Of a stretch of 64,000 nt of DNA, positions 19,777 to 28,798 are shown one piece after another. The notes beneath the pieces were generated by a model, which searched no databases, was not told the origin of the DNA, and saw only the letters and a list, made by a program, of their open reading frames with translations. Origin of the DNA: Desulfobacteraceae bacterium (lineage in GTDB: Bacteria > Desulfobacterota > Desulfobacteria > Desulfobacterales > Desulfobacteraceae); assembly GCA_016744295.1 (NCBI GenBank), contig JADGEQ010000029.1, forward strand, positions 27,929 to 91,928, given 5' to 3'. Both the position numbers and the translations under genes were made by a program. Position 1 is the first letter of the stretch. Each line of letters starts with the position of its first letter.

Positions 19777-22178
19777 ATCTCGTAAAAATCGATCCCATGG
19801 GTTTCTCCAGTGTTTTTTTTAACCTCTGTTATCCTGCACCGGCTGTCGGGATTGTACAAGGTGATGGCGGTATTCGGCCCAAACACCCGGGTGCCGGACC
19901 GGATTTTTTTGCCCACACGTACCTGGGCCAGGGGCTGTTTTCTGGCGGTAAACTCCAGCAGCCGTTTTTTCTCCTCTGCCAGAGCCAGGTTCAGCTCTTC
20001 AAATTGTTTGATTCGGTTCTTTTTCTGTGAAATTTCCAACTCAATGGCATCCTGTCGTTCAAATTGGCAATTGATCTTTTCTTCTGCCTGGGCTGCATCT
20101 ATTTTGAGCTGCTTGGCCGCCTGTTTTACCTTTTGATAAGCCGCCATATTTCCCGAAGCCTTCAGATCGCCTATTTTGCTTTCAATCTTTTGCAATTCCA
20201 ACTGGGCCCGGTCCTGTACATGGGCATGTTGGGATATTTCTCCATGGAGACTGGCATCCTCTCGCTCAAGGATTGAGATCTCTTTTTTCAAGAGAGCTGC
20301 TGCCTCGGAATGAATCCGCATTTTCTCCGCCACCAATGCCACCAGCCGGTTAGTATGTTCGTCCACCCCCACCACAAGTTTGGCCGGGCTTGAAGCGTCC
20401 GTTCCGATGTTTCCGGCATCTATACCCATGTTGGCCGATATCTGGGAGGCAATGATGGTTCCATTGGTATTGATACAGGCACCGGAAAGCTGGATAATTG
20501 AATCCATGATTTCCCGTTGAACAATGAGATCCCCAAAGGCATTGATCGTTGAGTTGTGGATATATTTGGCCTGGACAGATCCTTTTACATTGACCAATTG
20601 TGTATCCACTATCCCTAGAGAAACATTCAAATCCCCGGTCAGGTCAATTTGGGCCCCTTCTATGGCCCTGGCCGTCAAGGAGGCTCCTTTCACTTTAAAG
20701 CCCTGTTTGACAACCCCTTCCACCACCACATTGCCTTCAAAAATCACATCCCCTGTTTCAAATCCCAAATCCCCCTTGATTTTCAGCTCCGGGCAGATGG
20801 TCACCTTGCCCATGGCATCCAGGTGGGGCTGGCCGTCAATTTCGGCATAGATTTTGTTCCCCTCTTCGGAAAGCCGGGTGCCGGGACCTGCTTCAAAAGC
20901 TCTGTCAATGGGGTCTCCTACCAGGATTTCTCGACCCGTCACGTCGATGCCGTCTTTCCCCTTTTTCGGAGATATCTTGGCTGCCAAAAAGGCATTTTTG
21001 CTCACAAAAGGGATTTCTCCCCTTTCCCTGAAATTGATGCTGCCATCCTCGTCCACCTTTCCGACATGACGAAAATCAGTGGAAAAATGGTAGTTGATGA
21101 CCGCATCTCCCGGAGGGACCGGTGCGAGTCCCCGGGCGATAACAAAGGGCTTGTTTTTTTCGGTCACAGACAGGAGCCAGGATCGGATGGTGCTGTCCGC
21201 TTCAATGCCATAGTTAATATTGTGCCAGAATAAAAAATACTTGATAATGGTCAGGTCCAGAATCCGGGGTTCCTTTTTTTTTACCTGAATAAAGGCTGTG
21301 GACCCGTCAGGGGAGAGGGTTATCTGGAGGTGGTTATCCAGGTATTGTTGGAATTCTTTCCCAAACAGATTCATCTTTGCCGCATTGCTCTGGTATAACA
21401 GCATCCGGATGGATGGGATCAGGGTTGCGGTCAGGTCGGCAAAGGGGTTGTCCTGGCCGGACCGATAGAGCGCATCTCTATAATACAGTGGGCTAAGCTC
21501 AATGGAGTGGCGAAAGACAGCGGTTTCAAGGATCAGCTTGACCTGTTCTTTGACTTTTATAAACTGGGCACCCAATCCCTGGGCGGACAATTCAACCTGT
21601 TTTGCTCCCAGGATTTCTTTTAAGGAAGGAATTTTATCAGGATTTATCGCCCCTTTTCCGATCTTTAATTTTGATTCAAGAATCCGTATTTGCCGCTGGC
21701 GATCTGATATTTGGACCAGGTCCGAGGCTTCCTGCTTTTTGAAATTACTGGCAATCTGAAACAATTGTCGATTTTGGCGCTGGGTAATTCTTTGAAGATT
21801 GTTAAGTTTCACGGAGGCTTGATACTGCTGACTGCACGCTTCCACCTGGACAATCAGGTCATGATCATCAAAGGGGAGGGTGAGGCAGGAATGGATCTGG
21901 GCCGTATTGATGGCAGAGAAAATGATCTCAAGATAAGCGGCATCCGCCATGAGAATACGAAGGGTTGAAGGCGATGCCTCCCTGGCCTTTAACAAAATTT
22001 GGTCCCCCTTCATTTTCGGCATGGCATAGCTTGCAATAATAACGGCATAGGGAAAATTTCCGGCATCTTTCAGGGCAAGCAGGCCAGCGACAGCGGTGTC
22101 AAAACAATGAACCTCAAACCCCTTTGCCGATAAAAGGTATTCCAACTGGGATCGTACCGAATCCAGGGCCTCAATCAC
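19758..22178 (-). CDS. FapA/DUF342 polymerising-domain protein with degenerate N-terminal receiver
   Basis: DUF342 block VARGLAPVPPGDAVINYHF...DEDGSINFRERGEIPFVSKNAFLAAKISPKKGKDGIDVTGREI...IEGAQIDLTGDLNVSLGI. The start codon is uncertain; the track start is GTG at 22178. Confidence 0.82.
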   Translation of the reverse strand: MIEALDSVRSQLEYLLSAKGFEVHCFDTAVAGLLALKDAGNFPYAVIIASYAMPKMKGDQILLKAREASPSTLRILMADAAYLEIIFSAINTAQIHSCLTLPFDDHDLIVQVEACSQQYQASVKLNNLQRITQRQNRQLFQIASNFKKQEASDLVQISDRQRQIRILESKLKIGKGAINPDKIPSLKEILGAKQVELSAQGLGAQFIKVKEQVKLILETAVFRHSIELSPLYYRDALYRSGQDNPFADLTATLIPSIRMLLYQSNAAKMNLFGKEFQQYLDNHLQITLSPDGSTAFIQVKKKEPRILDLTIIKYFLFWHNINYGIEADSTIRSWLLSVTEKNKPFVIARGLAPVPPGDAVINYHFSTDFRHVGKVDEDGSINFRERGEIPFVSKNAFLAAKISPKKGKDGIDVTGREILVGDPIDRAFEAGPGTRLSEEGNKIYAEIDGQPHLDAMGKVTICPELKIKGDLGFETGDVIFEGNVVVEGVVKQGFKVKGASLTARAIEGAQIDLTGDLNVSLGIVDTQLVNVKGSVQAKYIHNSTINAFGDLIVQREIMDSIIQLSGACINTNGTIIASQISANMGIDAGNIGTDASSPAKLVVGVDEHTNRLVALVAEKMRIHSEAAALLKKEISILEREDASLHGEISQHAHVQDRAQLELQKIESKIGDLKASGNMAAYQKVKQAAKQLKIDAAQAEEKINCQFERQDAIELEISQKKNRIKQFEELNLALAEEKKRLLEFTARKQPLAQVRVGKKIRSGTRVFGPNTAITLYNPDSRCRITEVKKNTGETHGIDFYEMKIGAY

Positions 22179-22220
22179 CAGTATTTTAAGTGCACTTTCT
22201 TCGATGAATGCTTCTCCCTC

Positions 22221-25106
22221 TTACAGGTTAAGGGTCTGATGGGTGATTTGTTTCGGATTGTCCGGATTTTGAGAATCAATTTCCATGAATTTTGACATGC
22301 CGATGTCATCGCCAAGGATGGTGGAAGCCATGGTTCCCATGATCTTAGTTCCCCGGTAAAGTTTTTTGTTGACCTTGAGGATGGGAATGGGATCTTCTCG
22401 CTCAAGCCTTTTGGTGGCCCCTTCCTTTTCTTTTTGCAGGTCCGCAATCTCCTGATTCAGCGCCTCGATTTTTGTGTCGCAATCCTGGATCTTATTCATC
22501 ACCCCATCCTGGGCTTCAAAAATTGTTTTAATGCGCTCATCTGCCTGTTCAATACTGGCTTCAATCTCTTTGAGCTCATTGACTAACTTTTGTTTTTCTT
22601 CTTTGCCTGATGCCTTGCCCATCATTTTTTCCAGAAACTCCATCTTTTTATTCAGCTTTTCCTGGGCAAAGGTCTGGTTGGCCACATCAACATGGAGCCC
22701 ATTATAATTTTCGTCATGGGATCGTTTTGTATCGATGATCTCATCCAGTTTCCTTTGAAGGGTGTCGATTTTAGCCTCAAATTTTTCGGCAATCCATCGG
22801 ATATGGTCATCAACCCCTGTTTTGATGGTGGAGGGTTCCGCCTTTTCCGTACCAATCTGTTTGACACTCAATCCCATCCTGGCGCCAATATGGGAAGCGG
22901 TTATCCTGCCGGCCTCATTGGCCAGTGCCCCTGAGATGAGGATACGGGATCCCATGATTTCCCGGGTGATCATCATATTCCCATGGGCAAATATTTTGAC
23001 ATTGTTGAGAAACTTTGCCTGGACATTTCCCTGGGTTTCAATATGGGAATTGACAATTCCGTTAGATACCTTAAGATCCCCCCGGATAAGGATGGTTGCC
23101 CCATTGATCTCATTTGCCGTCAGGTCATCACATTCCACCATAAATCCCTCTTTTACCATACCGGTCACCAACACATTTCCCTTAAAGTTTATGTTTCCTG
23201 TTTTAAAGTCCACATCCCCCTTAACAATGAATTGTTCCAGAACGCTGATGATGCCCTTGGCATCCATACTGGGTTGCCCCTGGATGGTGGCGGTCAGTTG
23301 CAGTTCATCTTCGGAAAATTTCACCCCTTCTCCTCCCAACAGGGGGATGTCCTCCACCTCTCCCACCAGAAGGGTTTCACCAAAAATATCTATGCCGGGT
23401 CTGGGATGTTCCATGTTTTTTTTTTCTGCCAGGAGCTGGCCTTTTTTCACAAAGGGTGAATCCCCCCTGGCGGAAAAATCAATGGAACCATCTTCCCGGA
23501 TCACCCCTGCGGCATCATGCTCGGTATTGAAATGGTAAATAATTCGGGCAGGGTTGCCCACACTGGCGGGCACCCCCCTGGCCACCACAAATTTTTCATG
23601 GGGATCGGTACAAGTTTGAACAAAGTTTCGAATCTCACTGTCGGGTAAAATTCCGTTTTTGATGCCCCGTTTCTTGACCATCTGCTTGATGGGGGTGATA
23701 TCTGTTGTCCCCTGTACTGTTTTGGGAACCCGTATCCAGGCTTCCACCCGGTCTTGGGACACCTGGAGATCCACAAAGGCGCCAAATTCCGAAGAAAAGG
23801 CAGCACCCGGGTCCATGGTTTTCTTTTTTCCCCCGGATCTGTCCTGCCCAGCCATGATCTCATCCCTCAACTCCGATGCGATAACCTCCGATTCCACCAG
23901 AATATCGCCGATGAGCATGGAAACCCCACTGTCTTCAAAATAGTTTAATTGTTTGCGGAGGGCCCTGTCCACATCCTTTTTGCTGGCAACCTCACGGTCC
24001 ATGAGCATTTTTCCAAACTCCCTGTCCAGCAACCGGGTTTCGATGAGCGCCATTTTGGCAAATAGCCGGCTTAGGTCTTTTCTCTGGAGAAACCCTTGGG
24101 AAATAAGCACCTTGTCGATGGTCAGACCGGTTGATTGTTCCGCTTCTTTCTCCTCCAGCTCATCCTGGGCCTTTTCAAATTCACCCCTGGTAATACATCC
24201 GTCATTAAAGGCCAGGGTGCCAAAATCAGGCAACTCTTTATAATCATCAATGAGAATGCCCGCAGTGGGTTCGGATCCAATGCCGAACAAGGTGGGCTCA
24301 ACTGCCTGGACCACATTTTCAATAATCTGGTCTATGATCTCGAAGGTATCGTCTTCAAGGTTGTCAATATTGGCGGGCATGCCCGCCGGAGAAAAAGGGA
24401 TCTTGCTTCTTTGGGCGATTTCCCCAAGGGTGGCCACAACTTCCGTCCTGGAAATAGAGAAAGCTTCTGCCAGGTTTTTCTGGTTCATGGTGATGGTCCG
24501 GGAAAGCAATTCATCCAGCCCAAGAAACACCTCTTTGTATTCCGCCTGTTCCTTATCCTCGGCCAGGGTCTGGGTCAAAGAATCCACTTGTTTTTTTTTG
24601 GTTTCAAGCTGTGCCGTGAAATCTTTTAGCTTTTTTTTCATGCCGGCAGCAATGTCGAATAGCTTGGCATTCTGGTGACGGGTAAGATTGAACAATCGTT
24701 TTCTTTCCTGAAATTGCTTATAAATATCCAGCTCCCCCAGGATTTTGAGCAACAAATCGTCATTGTTCCATGGTTTTGAAATATATTGGTGGATTTCTCC
24801 TTTGTTGACCGCATCCACAATGGCCTCAAAATTGGAATATCCTGTCATCAGCATCCGCCTCGATTCAGGGCTGAGCAATATGCTTTTTTCCAAAAATTCG
24901 CTACCGGAAATACCCGGCATCCGCTGGTCCGACATGATCAGAAAAAAATGATTCCGGGTATCTTCCAGCAACTTTATGCCCTGTTCTGCACTCAGGGCAG
25001 AGATCACCTTGTCAAATCCTTTCCGCTTTAACACCCGTCTCATGTTTTTTACGATGGGTTCGTCGTCATCCACCACCAGAATCGCATATTCATCTGTGTT
25101 CGGCAT
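22221..25106 (-). CDS. Response regulator with MshEN-like segment and FapA/DUF342 domain
   Basis: MPNTDEYAILVVDDDEPIVKN...FLIMSDQRMPGISG...KPWNND; IGDILVESEVIASELRDEI; DUF342 VARGVPASVGNPARIIYHFN...IREDGSIDFSARGDSPFVKKGQLLAEK. Start at 25106, 1 nt after the upstream gene. Confidence 0.87.
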   Translation of the reverse strand: MPNTDEYAILVVDDDEPIVKNMRRVLKRKGFDKVISALSAEQGIKLLEDTRNHFFLIMSDQRMPGISGSEFLEKSILLSPESRRMLMTGYSNFEAIVDAVNKGEIHQYISKPWNNDDLLLKILGELDIYKQFQERKRLFNLTRHQNAKLFDIAAGMKKKLKDFTAQLETKKKQVDSLTQTLAEDKEQAEYKEVFLGLDELLSRTITMNQKNLAEAFSISRTEVVATLGEIAQRSKIPFSPAGMPANIDNLEDDTFEIIDQIIENVVQAVEPTLFGIGSEPTAGILIDDYKELPDFGTLAFNDGCITRGEFEKAQDELEEKEAEQSTGLTIDKVLISQGFLQRKDLSRLFAKMALIETRLLDREFGKMLMDREVASKKDVDRALRKQLNYFEDSGVSMLIGDILVESEVIASELRDEIMAGQDRSGGKKKTMDPGAAFSSEFGAFVDLQVSQDRVEAWIRVPKTVQGTTDITPIKQMVKKRGIKNGILPDSEIRNFVQTCTDPHEKFVVARGVPASVGNPARIIYHFNTEHDAAGVIREDGSIDFSARGDSPFVKKGQLLAEKKNMEHPRPGIDIFGETLLVGEVEDIPLLGGEGVKFSEDELQLTATIQGQPSMDAKGIISVLEQFIVKGDVDFKTGNINFKGNVLVTGMVKEGFMVECDDLTANEINGATILIRGDLKVSNGIVNSHIETQGNVQAKFLNNVKIFAHGNMMITREIMGSRILISGALANEAGRITASHIGARMGLSVKQIGTEKAEPSTIKTGVDDHIRWIAEKFEAKIDTLQRKLDEIIDTKRSHDENYNGLHVDVANQTFAQEKLNKKMEFLEKMMGKASGKEEKQKLVNELKEIEASIEQADERIKTIFEAQDGVMNKIQDCDTKIEALNQEIADLQKEKEGATKRLEREDPIPILKVNKKLYRGTKIMGTMASTILGDDIGMSKFMEIDSQNPDNPKQITHQTLNL

Positions 25107-25107
25107 C

Positions 25108-25863
25108 TTATCTCCCCGGGATGTTATCGGGCATTTCAAATCCGTTTCTGGTTGCAATATCCTGGAATTGTTCAAACAGCTCTGCCATTATGGCAGCATA
25201 GAGTGTGTTGAGTTTTTCCTTTTCCAAAAGATTGTTTTCCTTGAGCAAGGCTTCTATTTCATTGATATAGTTCCGATTTTCAAATCCGATTTCCAGTCGC
25301 TTTTTGAGTTGTTCTACTTCCTTGTCCCGTTGAATAATGGCTCGCTGATGGACGACGGAACTTTTTTTCAAATCTGTATTCAAGGCGAATAATTTCGCAT
25401 TCTGGGCCTTGGCAAGCTTGAAGAGCCTTTCATTCTCAATGATCAATTCATACTGTTCCAAGCCCGCCTTTATGGTTTCAATACAGGCATCCTTGTTCCA
25501 GGGCTTGGTCATATACCGGTGAATGGACCCTTTGTTCACCGCCTTGGTAACGGCATCCACATCGGCATAGCCCGTAAGGAGAAAACGGATGGTATTTGGG
25601 GTTATTTTTTTTGCTTTTTCCAGAAATTCATCACCTTCCATCCCCGGCATCCGCTGATCTGAAATAATGAGGGAAAAGGGGGTTGCCGCAGATCTTATCC
25701 GGTCAAGGCCTGCCTGTCCGGAGTCCATGTACACATATCTAGCGCCGATCTGTTTCATTAATCTGCCAAGTGCTTTTCCAACTTGTTCTTCATCATCGAC
25801 GATTAATATGGTGTGATCAAATTTACCTGCCATCAAACCTCCATCTGACGCCATGAACCACAA
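25108..25863 (-). CDS. Response regulator (REC plus coiled-coil tail)
   Basis: HTILIVDDEEQVGKALGRLM...LIISDQRMPGMEG...FLLTGYADVDAV...MTKPWNKD. Confidence 0.88.
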   Translation of the reverse strand: MWFMASDGGLMAGKFDHTILIVDDEEQVGKALGRLMKQIGARYVYMDSGQAGLDRIRSAATPFSLIISDQRMPGMEGDEFLEKAKKITPNTIRFLLTGYADVDAVTKAVNKGSIHRYMTKPWNKDACIETIKAGLEQYELIIENERLFKLAKAQNAKLFALNTDLKKSSVVHQRAIIQRDKEVEQLKKRLEIGFENRNYINEIEALLKENNLLEKEKLNTLYAAIMAELFEQFQDIATRNGFEMPDNIPGR

Positions 25864-26167
25864 CGGTCAGCATCTCTTAGGTAGTCTTAGATTCAGTATA
25901 AAATTGTTCTGTCGCCTATATTGGCCTACCATGGGAGTTTAAGGCCTGGGCAACCGCTACTTTTTGTTTGTTCGCGCTCGGAATAAATTTTACTCGGTAA
26001 TGTTTTTTTTCTCAAGTGTTTTTTCCGATCATTTGTTGTTCCGACTTAAAATAAAGATTGAAATTCCCCCAGGAATTACATATGTTTAAAGGCGTAAATT
26101 CCAAACGAGTCTTTCTTCAACAGACCATGGGTGTCACCACACTTAAGTGCCAAGTTAAGGATATACA

Positions 26168-26917
26168 ATGAAGTCGATCCCTCAGATAGCTCAAGAGCTG
26201 GATATTTCTTCAACCACCATCAGGGAATATCTAAAACAGTTTAACAAATTTTTTGCAGATCCGGTAGAGCATGAAGGGGTAAAAGAATATCCGGATGAAA
26301 CCCTTGATCTGGCCCGACGGATTCACGAATATTACCAAACAACGGAAATGACAAAAGAAGAAATTCGGATCAAGCTTGGCGGCATTCAGGATTCCGAGGA
26401 TAACCCGCCTGCCGCCATGGCCATTGCATCCCCCATGGACACAGCACAAGTTTCACTTCTGGGAGAAAAGCTGGATCATTTGATATCAGTGATTGAAAAC
26501 CTGACAAACGCTCTTACCGGTTCAGGTGGCAAATTATTTCCCACTGTTAAAAAAAAAATCGGCAGCAATGAAAAACTCAACGAGATAAAAGCCCAGATAA
26601 CGGATATCATCGAAATGAGCAAGGGCAATGATAGTGAAAATCTTGAGGAAAACGTGCTGGCGGCAGACGGATCGATTATTTTTTCCTATGGAAGGCTTTC
26701 CCCCAATGCAGCAGATACCCTGAATTTCGCAAAGGCCCATAAAAAACCGTGGCTCCACATTGACCTTGAAACGGAAAAAAATCCCTCCCCCATTCTCCGT
26801 AAATGGCTGAATCAATTTCAGGTAAAAGTGCTGAATGTGGCGGGTAAAAGTGCCAGCAAGGTGCCGGGGCTGCAAAAATCGGTAAATGATATTATCTCCC
26901 TTGTTCTCAAGGAATAA
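26168..26917 (+). CDS. MerR-like HTH protein with C-terminal cpYpsA/putative-molybdenum-carrier-like half domain
   Basis: N-term SIPQIAQELDISSTTIREYLKQFNKFF; C-term VLAADGSIIFSYGRLSPNAADTLNFAKAHKKPWLHIDLE...KWLNQFQVKVLNVAGKSASKVPGLQKSVNDII resembles the second half of the putative molybdenum carrier family. Confidence 0.65.
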   Translation: MKSIPQIAQELDISSTTIREYLKQFNKFFADPVEHEGVKEYPDETLDLARRIHEYYQTTEMTKEEIRIKLGGIQDSEDNPPAAMAIASPMDTAQVSLLGEKLDHLISVIENLTNALTGSGGKLFPTVKKKIGSNEKLNEIKAQITDIIEMSKGNDSENLEENVLAADGSIIFSYGRLSPNAADTLNFAKAHKKPWLHIDLETEKNPSPILRKWLNQFQVKVLNVAGKSASKVPGLQKSVNDIISLVLKE

Positions 26918-26934
26918 TTTATAATAACAGGTGA

Positions 26935-27771
26935 ATGAAATTGGGATATATTTATATTTCCTATTGTGTACTCTTATCCTTGCTGACAATGGCAGCCTGT
27001 TTCAGGCTCAAACAACCAAAATGGTGGGCAGCGGTGATCTTGTTATTGCCCGTTGCGATCCCTTTTTTTATCCGTAAATCAAAAAAAAACACTGGCACTA
27101 TTTGGATGGCAGCCTTTTTTATCTCCTTTTTTGCCGTGGCAGGCACAGAATATTTTCTCTATACCTCAAACCAGAAAAAAGAGAACCGCCCCCCACCCAT
27201 TGTCCGGGAAATGATCCGGCTTAATAAGGGGGTGAAAACCTCCACCATTGAATTGTACAATGCATCGGCAAAACTCCAAAGCCTGACCATGGCCCAGTCA
27301 AGGATTACAGACCTTAAAACAGCCCTTGATCTCATTAAAGAGGTCCGGCAGCTGATCAAAAAAAATCAGGCAGCCATTGACGTTCTTAACGCTTATATTC
27401 AGAAACATGACAATTATATAAAACGAAAGAATCTGTCCTGGGCATTTTTGATCCACGAATTCTATACCGATCAGACTGTGACAAGTCACCGTCATTCCCG
27501 GAAAAATTATCTTTCGGCCTTTGAAGGCATGCTGCAATACACCCACGACAATTTTGATAACATAATGGAACTGCAGAGTTCCCAGCACATGGCAAACTAC
27601 GACGCGTATTATATGCGGTACCGGACGGTGGCCGACAACCACAACCGTACAAATAGAAAGAGGATCGGTTTCCAAAAAGGATTTATTCAAAAAAATCCTT
27701 TGGTCAAACCGTTTCTGCCCGGGGCGCACCAACTGGGAGCCTTTAAATTCTGGGATAAGTTTTCATTTTAA
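26935..27771 (+). CDS. Conserved membrane-anchored protein of unknown function
   Basis: Two to three N-terminal TM segments then a soluble helical domain; 17 nt after the HTH/SLOG-like gene on the same strand. Confidence 0.6.
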   Translation: MKLGYIYISYCVLLSLLTMAACFRLKQPKWWAAVILLLPVAIPFFIRKSKKNTGTIWMAAFFISFFAVAGTEYFLYTSNQKKENRPPPIVREMIRLNKGVKTSTIELYNASAKLQSLTMAQSRITDLKTALDLIKEVRQLIKKNQAAIDVLNAYIQKHDNYIKRKNLSWAFLIHEFYTDQTVTSHRHSRKNYLSAFEGMLQYTHDNFDNIMELQSSQHMANYDAYYMRYRTVADNHNRTNRKRIGFQKGFIQKNPLVKPFLPGAHQLGAFKFWDKFSF

Positions 27772-27792
27772 CCCTTGTTTTCACCCTGGGAA

Positions 27793-28680
27793 TTATTTTC
27801 CCAAAAAAAAGTTACAGGCATCATGAATTATTATTTTGACTTCAGGGAACCATTTTGAAGAGGACTCAATCCACAACCGCATCTTTTTGTGTGCACTGGG
27901 TTCAAAATAGCGGCCGATAATTTTACCGGGGCTTGTATTATTATTCAAGAAATCAGGAATATAACTATTGATGATTCCATCAGCCGTATTGACAATAATG
28001 TCCTCTTCAAAGGTAGATGACCCAACCTTGATTCCATGATGGGCGTAAATGGTGTTGGTCAGATGGGTTGGAAGCTTCCATTTTTTTGCCAAAAAATAGC
28101 CTATCTCATTGTGGAATACAGGAATTACAGCTCTTTCAGCATCCCGATAAATAAGTTTCTCGGTTCTTGCCAATTCATACACCCTTTTAAACTCATCCAT
28201 GAAATAATAGGCCGTCAAAAGCTTGCCCATATCATGAAGAAGACCTCCAACAAAACATTTTTCAGGATCTGCGTTGTTTGATCTGTCAGAGAGGTGTTTA
28301 CTTAAAACCGCCACACCAATGGAATGTTTCCAGAATGCTTCAATTTTAAATTGATCACAACACTGATCTTTGGTGATATTATTTAAGGCTTTAAAGGTTG
28401 AGAGTGAAACAATGATATTGCGAATGGCATCAAACCCAAGAACAATGGCGGCTTCCTTTACCGATGAGATTTCCTCTCTGAGTCCGAAAAATGGTGAGTT
28501 AACCAAAACAAGCATCTTGACAACAATAGCCTGGTCTTTTTCAATAACCTTGCTTAGGCTATCAATGGTGGTATATGGATCATCCAGCATCTGGTTCACC
28601 TTCATGACAATAGCAGGCAAAGATGGAAGATCCCTGATCATATCAAATTTCTTTAAAAAATCTGCTTTTTTATTTTCCAC
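27793..28680 (-). CDS. HDOD-domain protein
   Basis: IRDLPSLPAIVMKVNQMLDDPYTTIDSLSKVIEKDQAIVVKMLVLVNSPFFGLREEISSVKEAAIVLGFDAIRNIIVSLS; GGLLHDMGKLL. Confidence 0.9.
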   Translation of the reverse strand: MENKKADFLKKFDMIRDLPSLPAIVMKVNQMLDDPYTTIDSLSKVIEKDQAIVVKMLVLVNSPFFGLREEISSVKEAAIVLGFDAIRNIIVSLSTFKALNNITKDQCCDQFKIEAFWKHSIGVAVLSKHLSDRSNNADPEKCFVGGLLHDMGKLLTAYYFMDEFKRVYELARTEKLIYRDAERAVIPVFHNEIGYFLAKKWKLPTHLTNTIYAHHGIKVGSSTFEEDIIVNTADGIINSYIPDFLNNNTSPGKIIGRYFEPSAHKKMRLWIESSSKWFPEVKIIIHDACNFFLGK

Positions 28681-28798
28681 GGGAATAGACTCTGGTTAAA
28701 TATTTATGTGAATTCCATATTTTTTTACGAATTGCAATCCTGGGTTCGTTATGACTTAATCTGCATTGGAAGAAGACTAACATGCGCAAAGATCTGAG

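Noticed and set aside
20649-21233. 194-aa and other plus-strand ORFs opposite the FapA genes (also 22762-23538, 24135-24678)
   Set aside because: Antisense shadow ORFs of clearly coding DUF342/receiver genes with low-complexity-looking composition.
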